From IMG/VR virus record IMGVR_UViG_3300031660_000017, positions 1 through 36,729 of that record: a DNA stretch of 36,729 bases, one strand, 5' to 3'. This DNA comes from a virus. This document shows positions 23,395-30,111 of this stretch, piece by piece. A program made the position numbers and the translations under genes. Under the pieces are notes generated by a model that saw nothing but the letters and a program-made list of their open reading frames with translations, searched no databases and had not been told where the DNA came from. Position 1 is the first letter of the stretch; every line of letters starts with the position of its first letter.

Positions 23395-25224
23395 TCACCG
23401 CCATGAATTAAGGAATCCACCCTTGGTCTTTGGCACAAACGGTTTACGTGGGGCCGAATACTCTTCAGGTACTTTCTCAACATCAGACTCAACCGCTTCT
23501 TTTTCATGACGATCAGCCATAGTGTTGACATTTATATTCATAATAGCATATGCAGCGAGTGCGTACACCATGCAATCCAAAGCTTCGTTCCTTGGACGTA
23601 TCTTTTCAAACACTCTTTTAGAGTATCCACGGTGATATCGGGTGACAATCTTCTCTGCAGTGAGCTGCCTGAAGTATTCATTGTCTAAGGTATCATTGAA
23701 GTGAATATATCCTGGCCCCTCTTCAGCGATGCGCAACCGAGAGAACAACAAGTCCTTAACCGTGTTTACGCCAATAGGGAATAGTGGGCACCGTACAGTG
23801 TTATTCTTAGACGGTTTACCCGCTATCGCCCTGCCCTCACCACCAATACCCTTGATAGCGAACACTCTTCGCCCATAGTTCTTCTTACAGTAAGAATACA
23901 CCGAGTTAGTGAAGTGACCGCCTGAGTCAACGCAAGTGGCTCTAATTCCCATATCCCTGCCAGAAGCAGTCTCATACCTAGCAAACAGGAATGAATCAAG
24001 AGAAGTCCATAACTGAGGAGTCGAGGGGTCGCCATACAGTGTCTTATGGTCAATCACCCATGATTCGTCATCACGGCCCCAGCCAATCACTGACAGTTCA
24101 AGTCGGTTATCCTGTACGTCAACGCCACAGGTAAGGAACACCACATCGTCTGGCACGTACTTCATCTCTTCACGGCGCTCATACAGCAGATAATCATCTA
24201 CGGTCTCGCCCTGATCTTCCCAAGTCTCGCCTAAGTATGTATTAGTCCACACTCGCAATTGCTCAGGATTCTTCTTAACCAGCAGAAAGTCCCTAACTCC
24301 ATCAGGCAATGGTGTCCACGGTGAGTTAAGTGCTGATATGGCAAATCCAGCTACACCCTTCATCTCCTTAGTAGCATGCCATTCGCCGTTACGTATCCCC
24401 CACACTCTGTCAGCGTCAGTCCATAAGACAGCGCATTCCTCACATTCGTACTTAGCGGTGTCAGGGTCATCGTCAATCCACTTTACGTTCTTCCACTTCA
24501 TCACCTGTAGATGCTCGCAGTGCTTGCACGGTATGTAATACTTACGCTGGTCTGAGTTTTCGTATGCGAACTCGATTCGACTGTTGCCTTTGTTGGTCGG
24601 CGTAGACACCATCACGATCTTACGGTTCCAGAAGGTAGCCGCACGTTTCCTTGCTAGCTGAATAGGGTCACCCTCTGATCCAGCACTAGCGGGATAGCGA
24701 TCCACTTCATCGCAGAGTACTAATCGTATCGGACGACTCGCCAAACCTGAAGGTGAGTTAGCGCCCACTATCGATACAGAGCCACCAGGGAATAGCTTGT
24801 GCAGAGTTGTGTTGCCAGAATCACGCGAACGAGCTTCGTTAACCTTAGCAGTTAGACAGGGCGTAGATTTAATGAGGCCGTTGGCTACACGATCCTTAGA
24901 GAATGACTGTGCCATATCCAGCGTAGGCTGCAGAACAAGAATAGGACTCGGATCGTGATCCATGTGGAAGCCGATGATATTTAAGATAGCCTCGGTCTTG
25001 CCTAACTGAGCTGCCGCCATCACTACTACTTCAGGTATGGTCGGGTCAGAGCAAGCATCCATTATGCCGCGCTGGTATTCCGCTCTCGATGTGTACCACC
25101 TGCCAGGCTCGGCACTGGTTTGAGAGTCAAGGCGTCTTTCTTGATCGGCCCACTGACTTACGCTTAATTTTGGCGGTGGCTTTAGCACTTTCAGCGTGTT
25201 CAGCAACATCTGTTGTGGGGTCAT
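23395..25224 (-). CDS. Terminase large subunit, lambda gpA type
   Basis: This 609-residue protein has the gpA-type order: N-terminal SVSQWADQERRL, Walker A-like AAQLGKTE (about 72-79), Walker B LVLCDEVDRYP (about 168-178), two CxxC pairs (CKHC and CEEC, a zinc ribbon near 232-265), and a nuclease domain opening with TCGVDVQDNRLEL. It cuts and packages DNA with the small subunit. gpA-family enzymes normally make cohesive ends, so cos packaging is expected. It overlaps the small-subunit gene by 98 bases. Confidence 0.93.
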   Translation of the reverse strand: MTPQQMLLNTLKVLKPPPKLSVSQWADQERRLDSQTSAEPGRWYTSRAEYQRGIMDACSDPTIPEVVVMAAAQLGKTEAILNIIGFHMDHDPSPILVLQPTLDMAQSFSKDRVANGLIKSTPCLTAKVNEARSRDSGNTTLHKLFPGGSVSIVGANSPSGLASRPIRLVLCDEVDRYPASAGSEGDPIQLARKRAATFWNRKIVMVSTPTNKGNSRIEFAYENSDQRKYYIPCKHCEHLQVMKWKNVKWIDDDPDTAKYECEECAVLWTDADRVWGIRNGEWHATKEMKGVAGFAISALNSPWTPLPDGVRDFLLVKKNPEQLRVWTNTYLGETWEDQGETVDDYLLYERREEMKYVPDDVVFLTCGVDVQDNRLELSVIGWGRDDESWVIDHKTLYGDPSTPQLWTSLDSFLFARYETASGRDMGIRATCVDSGGHFTNSVYSYCKKNYGRRVFAIKGIGGEGRAIAGKPSKNNTVRCPLFPIGVNTVKDLLFSRLRIAEEGPGYIHFNDTLDNEYFRQLTAEKIVTRYHRGYSKRVFEKIRPRNEALDCMVYALAAYAIMNINVNTMADRHEKEAVESDVEKVPEEYSAPRKPFVPKTKGGFLNSWR

Positions 25225-25534
25225 AGCTCGATAATTCCTCTAGTGCTTCGTTGATCACATCTTCCAACACTGACTTACATCCTGCAGTGGTTGTCTCTGA
25301 TGCGAGAACGGGTGCTATCTTAGATGGCAGTGCTAGCAACTTGCCTTTTAGTGCTACCAGTACGCCTTCCCATTCTTTTATAACGTCCTCGGTTGGCATC
25401 AATCTACCATGTATGGTTTCTAGGTGCAGTTCTGCCACTTCGGCTTCAGCGTTTACCTTCCTTGTTCTAGCTTCGTCATACGTTGATCCTACTTTAACGC
25501 CACCTGTCGATCCTGTGGTCTTTTGATAGGCCAT
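25127..25534 (-). CDS. Terminase small subunit, Nu1-like
   Basis: I start at the ATG at 25534 (135 residues), which has a GGAGG SD four bases upstream; the frame from 25561 has none. The helical middle (EARTRKVNAEAEVAELHLETIHGRLMP..) matches the C-terminal part of Nu1-like small subunits, but the usual N-terminal winged helix is missing. Only a short Gly/Thr-rich lead remains, and the C-terminus is basic (KIKRKSVGRSRKTP). The 98-base overlap with gpA is unusual. Confidence 0.75.
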   Translation of the reverse strand: MAYQKTTGSTGGVKVGSTYDEARTRKVNAEAEVAELHLETIHGRLMPTEDVIKEWEGVLVALKGKLLALPSKIAPVLASETTTAGCKSVLEDVINEALEELSSYDPTTDVAEHAESAKATAKIKRKSVGRSRKTP

Positions 25535-25560
25535 ATTTCCTCCAACAATAGTTGAGTACA

Positions 25561-25566
25561 ATTATA
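25561..25566 (-). promoter_or_regulatory. Candidate late promoter -10 (TATAAT)
   Basis: A perfect minus-strand TATAAT lies 27 bases before the terminase ATG. At 15-18 bases upstream there is no good -35 (ATAGTA at 17). This would fit a promoter that depends on an activator. The first gene of the late operon follows. Confidence 0.5.
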
Positions 25567-26118
25567 CATAAAAATTAGGCATTTACTATGGTGAATTAGG
25601 TTTTGGTTATTATGTCGCTAAACTTAACGCGAGGTGCGAAATGACCCACGGGCCTCAGCCCCCAAAGAACCTAGCTCTTTTTGACTCCATCGAGGTGCCT
25701 GGCTGCCCCCTCACAGGCCGTCCTAGCCCCACCCCACGCAAAGTATAGGCATAACTATTGCGTCCCTTACACGCCCATACAGGAGGACAAACATTAAGTA
25801 TCACGCATACTGCATGTAAACACTTGGCACAATTCTTGCCAATCATTAGATAAATTCATGTAGTCCTGGCGGCCCTCACAAGCTGCAGGCATAGCGTATT
25901 AGCTACCCCACTACAGGGATATAGTTGGTGGTATTGATCGTCTAACCAGCTTAATGAGTGCTAGGCATTTATAGGCGCTAGGGCCAATAGATTAGAGGGG
26001 GGCATATATAACGGAATATATAATATAATTTTTAGGGGATTGCGTGGCGTTGCCATGGATCTAGGTAAATATGGGGCGCTTGGCGCGTGGATCTATAGCG
26101 GCGCATAAACTGCAGGCA
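25567..26118. other. Intergenic region, candidate packaging (cos) region
   Basis: About 550 bases hold no convincing gene. The part at 25640-25745 is C-rich on the plus strand, with several runs of four or five C. The region lies directly upstream of the small terminase gene, where lambda-type phages keep cos. I could not identify cosN or cosB. A direct repeat with 26110-26139 begins at 25883. The only long frame (25846-25655) is Cys-rich but has no SD and looks like chance. Confidence 0.4.
25883..25902 (+). repeat. Direct repeat CTGCAGGCATA plus GCGTATTAG, copy 1
   Basis: CTGCAGGCATA at 25883-25893 followed by GCGTATTAG. The same two parts recur at 26110-26138, there separated by the A-run and first stem half of the terminator. 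This suggests that the terminator was inserted into, or arose from, a duplicated segment. Confidence 0.55.
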
Positions 26119-26138
26119 TAAAAAAACCCGCGTATTAG
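26110..26138 (+). repeat. Direct repeat CTGCAGGCATA ... GCGTATTAG, copy 2
   Basis: CTGCAGGCATA at 26110-26120, then AAAAAACCC, then GCGTATTAG at 26130-26138, which is the far side of the terminator stem and loop. See copy 1 at 25883. Confidence 0.55.
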
Positions 26139-26143
26139 CGGGT
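26119..26143 (-). terminator. Terminator of the 26-28 kb leftward unit
   Basis: On the minus strand ACCCGC, loop TAATAC, GCGGGT, followed by six T. Stem GC-rich, tight six-base loop. It ends the small-gene block before the late promoter. Confidence 0.85.
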
Positions 26144-26163
26144 ATTGTGTGGCGTGGTGGTGG

Positions 26164-26265
26164 CTATCCTATGAGCAAGGCAAGGCCAAAACAAATAGAG
26201 ACCATTGTTAACGCGCCGCCGATTTGAGCGAGCGCGCTTCCATATATATCCTTGTCACTATACAT
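26164..26265 (-). CDS. Tiny predicted membrane peptide, 33 aa
   Basis: A 33-residue frame, MYSDKDIYGSALAQIGG then a hydrophobic stretch (residues about 15-33, ALTMVSICFGLALLIG). The start overlaps the end of the previous gene by eight bases and the stop lies 20 bases before the terminator. This placement at the end of an operon and the clean hydrophobic half suggest a real small membrane protein. SD is weak (a G-run). Function unknown. Confidence 0.45.
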   Translation of the reverse strand: MYSDKDIYGSALAQIGGALTMVSICFGLALLIG

Positions 26266-26515
26266 CGCATTCAGCCCCCGCATTATCTAAAGCCTCATTG
26301 ATCCACGCCATGGCTGTACATATGCCCCCCCATTGATCGTCATGGTGTTCTATGCCTTCAGGTATCAACAACTCCCGCGCCGCGTGTAAAGCCTCCCACA
26401 CTATGGCTTCAGCTTGAGTTGTATCAAAACTTGATAATGGCCCCTTAACTATAGTTTTAGTCACTGTTATTCCCTCAATATTATATTGCATTGCGCGCCC
26501 CTCATTATGATTCAT
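26258..26515 (-). CDS. Hypothetical small protein, 85 aa
   Basis: I start at the ATG at 26515, which overlaps the stop of the 54-residue gene upstream (ATGA). A second ATG at 26491 with a GAGGGG SD gives 77 residues and is also possible. The frame is open back to 26554. The protein is acidic with a helical middle (QAEAIVWEALHAARELL) and ends in AECDV. No recognised family. Confidence 0.6.
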   Translation of the reverse strand: MNHNEGRAMQYNIEGITVTKTIVKGPLSSFDTTQAEAIVWEALHAARELLIPEGIEHHDDQWGGICTAMAWINEALDNAGAECDV

Positions 26516-26676
26516 AAAACCACCACTCTTTGATTCATTGCGAAATAAAACCACGTCCCCGCATATGCTATCGGCTCTAATAAAACCGCCGTACGCGTTG
26601 AACGCTTAAGCCATTTATTGCCGCTGCTATTAAACTCAGCACCAACCTTTACCCGTTTAAACTCTATACGGCGCAT
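26512..26676 (-). CDS. Small basic phage protein, 54 aa
   Basis: This gene is short but convincing. It is linked to both neighbours by overlaps (TAATG at 26676, ATGA at 26515), and the protein has a beta-type pattern (KVGAEFNSSGNKWLKRSTRTAVLL...GTWFYFAMNQRV) like other small phage proteins that begin with a KVGxxF segment. Basic, no cysteine, no signal. Function unknown. Confidence 0.6.
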   Translation of the reverse strand: MRRIEFKRVKVGAEFNSSGNKWLKRSTRTAVLLEPIAYAGTWFYFAMNQRVVVL

Positions 26677-26936
26677 TATAGATCCCCTGCTAAATACTGC
26701 TTTTGTTCTCTATAGGCCGATATTTCCCATAGCTGGAATATTTTAAACCCGCCGAAATAATCAGCCGTTACACTTGCCACAACATCGGCCCACGTTTTAT
26801 CGGTGCGTGAGTCGTGCCAAGCCAAGAATATCGCCCCGTCATCATTCTGGCACCTGCAAACGCACTCACCATCCCACGGGCCAAAACAATCTATTACACT
26901 GCTTTGTGTATCGCTTTTAACGCTTATAGTTTCCAT
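26676..26936 (-). CDS. Hypothetical small protein, 86 aa
   Basis: This 86-residue acidic protein has three clustered cysteines (DCFGPWDGECVCRC, about residues 16-29) and a Trp-rich middle. The cysteines could bind metal. Linked to both neighbours by TAATG overlaps, so part of a tight operon of five tiny genes. No known family. Confidence 0.55.
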   Translation of the reverse strand: METISVKSDTQSSVIDCFGPWDGECVCRCQNDDGAIFLAWHDSRTDKTWADVVASVTADYFGGFKIFQLWEISAYREQKQYLAGDL

Positions 26937-27097
26937 TAATATTCCTCGCCTTCCATTTGTTCCGTTTCCGATTCATGGCGCGCCCACAATTGTTCCCAAT
27001 CTGCAGGCGTTAACAAACCCATTATTTCGACTAACTCTAACAACTCAGATTCGCGCTGCAGTAGCTCAAGATATGTTTTATCAATTAATACTTTCAT
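26936..27097 (-). CDS. Small acidic helical protein, 53 aa
   Basis: A 53-residue protein, Glu/Leu-rich (YLELLQRESELLELVEIMG), probably one long helix, then an acidic tail. A GGGGG run acts as SD seven bases before ATG. The stop overlaps the next ATG as TAATG. First gene of the tight run 27097-26164. No known family. Confidence 0.6.
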   Translation of the reverse strand: MKVLIDKTYLELLQRESELLELVEIMGLLTPADWEQLWARHESETEQMEGEEY

Positions 27098-27119
27098 ATT
27101 AAACCCCCTAAATTATCGT

Positions 27120-27974
27120 TTAAGCCGCTATAAAAACGGATTGATTGGCAGAGCGTACAAAGCCGCTTGCATCGCCTATAGCGTCACCCTTTGCGCGTAG
27201 GCCTACAATTACGCCTTGTTTATCGTCTGGCCTATAGTCGGTTTGATCCCCGTCAATAACGGGAATAATAACGCCGTTTATTGTGTGTTGACTTGGCAGC
27301 GGTTGGCCTCGCTTTGTATCGAATACGACCGCCACGTTATGGCCTCGTATGGCCTCGCTTGCGGCTAATTGATCATTGCATTCTGATAAACTAAACGTGA
27401 GGGAATAAAAACTAGGCGTGGTTCTATTTGGCAGCTTTGTATAGTCGTAAAATTTAGCTGCAGGTACCGCCGACTTAATAACATCAATAACGCTCATTCG
27501 TACGCCAACAAACTCAAGCTTTACGTTTTCCCATTTGATATCGCTAGTGGCGTTAAATCTAAATGCAATCGCCATGCTTTGTTTTTCCGCCTTATTACGC
27601 GCCGCTATAGCCTCTTTGTATAGAATGGCAATAAATAGCGCCCTATCATTAAAATATAAGCGGGTTTTGGCGATACGTGCAGAATTCTTGCCAGACATAT
27701 ACGCGGGATTGCCTGCAGTATGCAAACAAGCGGCCTTACAACCTGCAGAAGCCATGGCGCAAGTATTAAACCCGCTCAGATCTGCAGGCGCTAAATGTAA
27801 AGGGAATGTTAAAACGCCGTTTTCCTTGGCGTTCTTTGCTACTTTAGGATTGCTTAATGGATCCGCTAACAATGCCCCCTTTACGCCGTGCAAGTCACGC
27901 GCCAAGCGCATCAATGCGGCCTTTGTTAATAGGTTGTAGGTATCGAACTGGTTTAATTGCGTACGTTTTAACAT
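27120..27974 (-). CDS. GP88-like cysteine-motif protein
   Basis: This 284-residue protein has a distinctive C-x6-C-x3-C cluster (TCAMASAGCKAACLHTAG, Cys72, 79, 83), followed by ARIAKTRLYFNDRALF and, later, GVRMSVIDVIK. This order is like the GP88 family, named for mycobacteriophage gene product 88, of unknown function. The cysteines could bind a metal or Fe-S cluster. Base use (many GCG, CGC and CTGCAG) differs from the structural genes. Its mRNA starts from the promoter near 28307-28335. Confidence 0.65.
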   Translation of the reverse strand: MLKRTQLNQFDTYNLLTKAALMRLARDLHGVKGALLADPLSNPKVAKNAKENGVLTFPLHLAPADLSGFNTCAMASAGCKAACLHTAGNPAYMSGKNSARIAKTRLYFNDRALFIAILYKEAIAARNKAEKQSMAIAFRFNATSDIKWENVKLEFVGVRMSVIDVIKSAVPAAKFYDYTKLPNRTTPSFYSLTFSLSECNDQLAASEAIRGHNVAVVFDTKRGQPLPSQHTINGVIIPVIDGDQTDYRPDDKQGVIVGLRAKGDAIGDASGFVRSANQSVFIAA

Positions 27975-27995
27975 GGTATAAACTCCTAGATTTTA

Positions 27996-28268
27996 TTATT
28001 TAGATACTGAACAAGTGCCAGAAACGCGGATAATATCGGCACGTTCCACGCCTTGCGATATCCAATGCGCTATACATACGTTTTCGGCGTCATAGTTAGA
28101 TTGATGCATATTGAAGTTAACTGCAGCACTAACAGCAAATAGGCCTAGTGCAATAATGATCAAAACGCCTAGTACTGCTTTAGCAATAATCAAGCTAGTA
28201 GGATTAGCAGCGCGGCGCATTCTATCGGCGTTTCGTAGTCTAATTATTGTTCGGGTTTTGTTGCTCAT
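27996..28268 (-). CDS. Small membrane protein
   Basis: A 90-residue protein has a basic N-terminus (about 1-24, many Arg and Asn), one membrane helix (about 26-50, LIIAKAVLGVLIIIALGLFAVSA), and a short external part with two cysteines (VCIAHW and GTCSV). Basic residues inside suggest N-in, C-out. First gene of the leftward 28-26 kb unit. Function unknown. Confidence 0.6.
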   Translation of the reverse strand: MSNKTRTIIRLRNADRMRRAANPTSLIIAKAVLGVLIIIALGLFAVSAAVNFNMHQSNYDAENVCIAHWISQGVERADIIRVSGTCSVSK

Positions 28269-28306
28269 AATTCAGGCCTTCTTTGTTTGTTTACTTCAGT
28301 AAGTGC

Positions 28307-28335
28307 ATATTAGCGCCTATTGCTAGTTAGTGCAA
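28307..28335 (-). promoter_or_regulatory. Candidate leftward promoter of the 28-26 kb unit
   Basis: Minus strand TTGCAC (28335-28330), 17 bases, TAATAT (28312-28307). Spacing is ideal, boxes are weak. A direct repeat TATTAAACAA lies just upstream and could be an activator or operator site. Confidence 0.4.
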
Positions 28336-28340
28336 CAAAA

Positions 28341-28362
28341 TATTAAACAATATATTAAACAA
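28341..28362 (+). repeat. Direct repeat TATTAAACAA, two copies
   Basis: Copies at 28341-28350 and 28353-28362, 12 bases apart, directly upstream of the candidate leftward promoter. Possible operator. Confidence 0.55.
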
Positions 28363-28492
28363 GTCTAAATGAAACGGGGGCGCGTAAATACCACGCAAGC
28401 CAAACAAAAGGCAATAAATAAAAACGGGCCATATTATTTGGTATTTATTTAACTATAGGGATTTTAGGCGGGTTTAGGTCGATGCCTGGACG

Positions 28493-28508
28493 AAACGCCC
28501 ATATAGCT
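28493..28508 (+). repeat. Direct repeat AAACGCCCATATAGCT, copy 1
   Basis: Sixteen identical bases recur at 28641-28656. The second copy directly follows the four-unit array. Confidence 0.7.
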
Positions 28509-28594
28509 CACGCTTAGAGCATTTGGTATATTAGACTAGTTGAATACTGGTTAAAATGTGATCAAATGTGACCCAAATGGGGTCAAATGGACAC

Positions 28595-28638
28595 CCATGG
28601 GATAGCCGTGGGATAGCCATGGGATAGCCATGGGATAG
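28595..28638 (+). repeat. Four tandem CCRTGGGATAG units
   Basis: Units at 28595, 28606, 28617 and 28628, each 11 bp, alternating CCATGG and CCGTGG starts. The 11-bp step is about one helix turn, so bound proteins would face one side. Confidence 0.9.
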
Positions 28639-28640
28639 TA

Positions 28641-28656
28641 AAACGCCCATATAGCT
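28641..28656 (+). repeat. Direct repeat AAACGCCCATATAGCT, copy 2
   Basis: Matches 28493-28508 exactly. Confidence 0.7.
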
Positions 28657-28719
28657 GAGGATTGGGGGATTTGGGCCAGGATTCTACGGAACAATCACCA
28701 AACGGGGATTAAAAAACAC

Positions 28720-28773
28720 CCGTGGGATAGCCATGGGATAGTAAAATATATCCATGGGATAGCCGTGGGATAG
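28720..28773 (+). repeat. Four more CCRTGGGATAG units, two pairs
   Basis: Units at 28720, 28731, 28752 and 28763. The last one ends three bases before the stop codon of the gpZ-like gene. Confidence 0.9.
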
Positions 28774-28775
28774 TT

Positions 28776-29450
28776 TTACCTAGCGGTTTTCATTGCATGG
28801 TCTAGGCTTTTGCGCAAGATTGTGTCAGCTCTACGCCTAACATAGTTCTCGGCAATCTTATCAGCCTTCCATATAGCCTTCTGTGGGCGCTTACGCTTAC
28901 CCATGAATACAACCATACGTAAACCGCGTTTAGTTCTACGGTACATACCGAAGTTCTTATCAGTTGCCTTCTGTCCTGCTGGGTGCCCTATAAAGAACTT
29001 TGCATTAGGATTACTAGGCCCGACAAAAGAACCACCAGATCTTTCTGGCTTGCGGTTAGCTATGAAGTTCTTGGTTAAGTTACCATATTTATTGGTTTTC
29101 TGGCCCTGCCCAGGCATAACTAGAGTCTTTGCAGATCCCGTGCCTTTGAACTTACTGATACGTGGCTTAACCGTGCCACCTCGCATCAATGTCTTTAGGT
29201 AAGGGCGGTTAGCTTGGATGTAAACTTCGTTCCATAGGCGCTTCTTGCTATACCTAGCGAACCTAACCTTGAATGCCTTCTTGGTAAATGGAGTTGCGCC
29301 ACCATCAAACTGATCAACAGACTTCTTGATCACCTTATGAACGGCAAATGATAAGTTTTGAATAGTAATAGCCACGGCAAAAGGAACCTGATCTCTTTTG
29401 GCACCCATTTGCTGTTGCAGCTTATCTACATCAAACTCGATTGAAATCAT
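28776..29450 (-). CDS. gpZ-like / HK97 gp10-like tail completion protein, displaced
   Basis: A 224-residue basic protein with VPFAVAITIQNLSFAVHKVIKKSV near the start, a basic beta middle, and a helical C-terminus ending in basic residues (KSLDHAMKTAR). This outline fits lambda gpZ or HK97 gp10 tail completion proteins. In lambda-like phages that gene lies between gpFII and gpU, and here that slot is empty (FII 18877-19167 directly abuts U). It lies instead among early genes, with 11-bp repeats two or three bases beyond its start and stop codons. Identity moderate. Confidence 0.55.
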   Translation of the reverse strand: MISIEFDVDKLQQQMGAKRDQVPFAVAITIQNLSFAVHKVIKKSVDQFDGGATPFTKKAFKVRFARYSKKRLWNEVYIQANRPYLKTLMRGGTVKPRISKFKGTGSAKTLVMPGQGQKTNKYGNLTKNFIANRKPERSGGSFVGPSNPNAKFFIGHPAGQKATDKNFGMYRRTKRGLRMVVFMGKRKRPQKAIWKADKIAENYVRRRADTILRKSLDHAMKTAR

Positions 29451-29590
29451 ATCCGTGGGATAGCCGTGGTATAGCCTTCCTTCTCCTCGATAGCGTGACG
29501 GATCTTATGGGCCTTCTGACCCTTTAGCTTTTCAGCCGCCGCCTTAATTACCTTGAATCGCTTTGCTTCTTCTTCAGTCATTACTTTCAT
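29447..29590 (-). CDS. Small basic protein, 47 aa
   Basis: A 47-residue helical, Lys/Glu-rich protein begins with ATG at 29590, inside the end of the RHH gene (17-base overlap), and stops at TGA overlapping the next ATG (ATGA). Its last nine residues (GYTTAIPRI) are encoded by two CCRTGGGATAG-type repeat units on the opposite strand, so the repeats have become its C-terminus. Function unknown. Confidence 0.55.
   Translation of the reverse strand: MKVMTEEEAKRFKVIKAAAEKLKGQKAHKIRHAIEEKEGYTTAIPRI
29453..29474 (+). repeat. Two CCRTGGGATAG units upstream of the gpZ-like gene
   Basis: CCGTGGGATAG at 29453-29463 and CCGTGGTATAG (one change) at 29464-29474. Same orientation as the eight units on the other side of the gene. 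Confidence 0.85.
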
Positions 29591-29756
29591 TAGCATCGAT
29601 AATTCCTAACCCTATTTCTACTAATTGTAACAGAACAGCGTTAACCGATAAATCGTTTTCGTCTGCCACGGCTTTTACCCGTAGGTAGGTATCGTTAGGG
29701 AAGTAGATTGCTGAACGCTTTGCCTCTGGCCTGCGCTTTAGTTTAACAACACTCAT
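29574..29756 (-). CDS. Ribbon-helix-helix regulator
   Basis: I start at the ATG at 29756 (60 residues), with GAGAG upstream; an ATG five codons earlier is possible. RSAIYFPNDTYLRVKAVADENDLSVNAVLLQLVEIGLG fits the Arc/CopG ribbon-helix-helix fold: one strand and two helices. It probably dimerises and binds DNA in the leftward early operon. The nearby repeats are possible operator sites, but that is a guess. Confidence 0.65.
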   Translation of the reverse strand: MSVVKLKRRPEAKRSAIYFPNDTYLRVKAVADENDLSVNAVLLQLVEIGLGIIDANESND

Positions 29757-29828
29757 ACTGTGTACTCTCATTTAGTTACGGAAACTGATCATAACAATTT
29801 GTTTCAACAAGTACAACAGTATATGTAA

Positions 29829-30014
29829 TTAGGTTGCTGTTCCTACCCGCCTTAGCTCTTCTGACCACCTACGTGCTGCGTTATTAGCAGCGTTGCATGC
29901 AGTGATGATCGATGCCATATCTAACGAGCCAGTGGCCCTGTTGTATGCGTAGATCTGATCGTACTCATCAAATGCTTCTTTACGCTTAAGTGCTAACCTC
30001 TCTAATTCAGTCAT
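29829..30014 (-). CDS. Small helical protein, 61 aa
   Basis: A 61-residue charged helical protein (ELERLALKRKEAFDEYDQIYAYNRATG at the start, then Ala/Asn/Arg-rich). No cysteine or membrane segment. It lies between the CHC2 protein and the RHH regulator. No recognised family. Confidence 0.5.
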   Translation of the reverse strand: MTELERLALKRKEAFDEYDQIYAYNRATGSLDMASIITACNAANNAARRWSEELRRVGTAT

Positions 30015-30111
30015 AATATACTTTTACCTCGTTTTAACTCGTTTTGCCTTTTCAAGACCTTGATACATAAGGGTTAATTTGCCCCTATAATGCGGTTTGC
30101 TTTATTTTGCC

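Larger units (their letters stand above)
28269..28775. other. Repeat-rich intergenic control region
   Basis: About 500 bases hold no gene. From left to right: a leftward promoter candidate (28307-28335), a 10-bp direct repeat TATTAAACAA (28341 and 28353), a 16-bp direct repeat AAACGCCCATATAGCT (28493 and 28641), a degenerate 10-bp CAAATG repeat (28550-28590), and eight 11-bp units CCRTGGGATAG (28595-28773). It may be an origin or a protein-binding array. Confidence 0.7.

Noticed and set aside
23823-24053. Second leftward frame inside the terminase gene
   Set aside because: Lies wholly within the nuclease domain, has no SD or family pattern.
25655-25846. Cys-rich 63-codon leftward frame
   Set aside because: No SD, no overlap with neighbours, and it lies in the C-rich likely packaging region; Cys codons come from the base composition.
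28595-28773. Repeats as a possible CRISPR array
   Set aside because: Units are 11 bp and mostly tandem, with no spacers of constant length and no cas genes.
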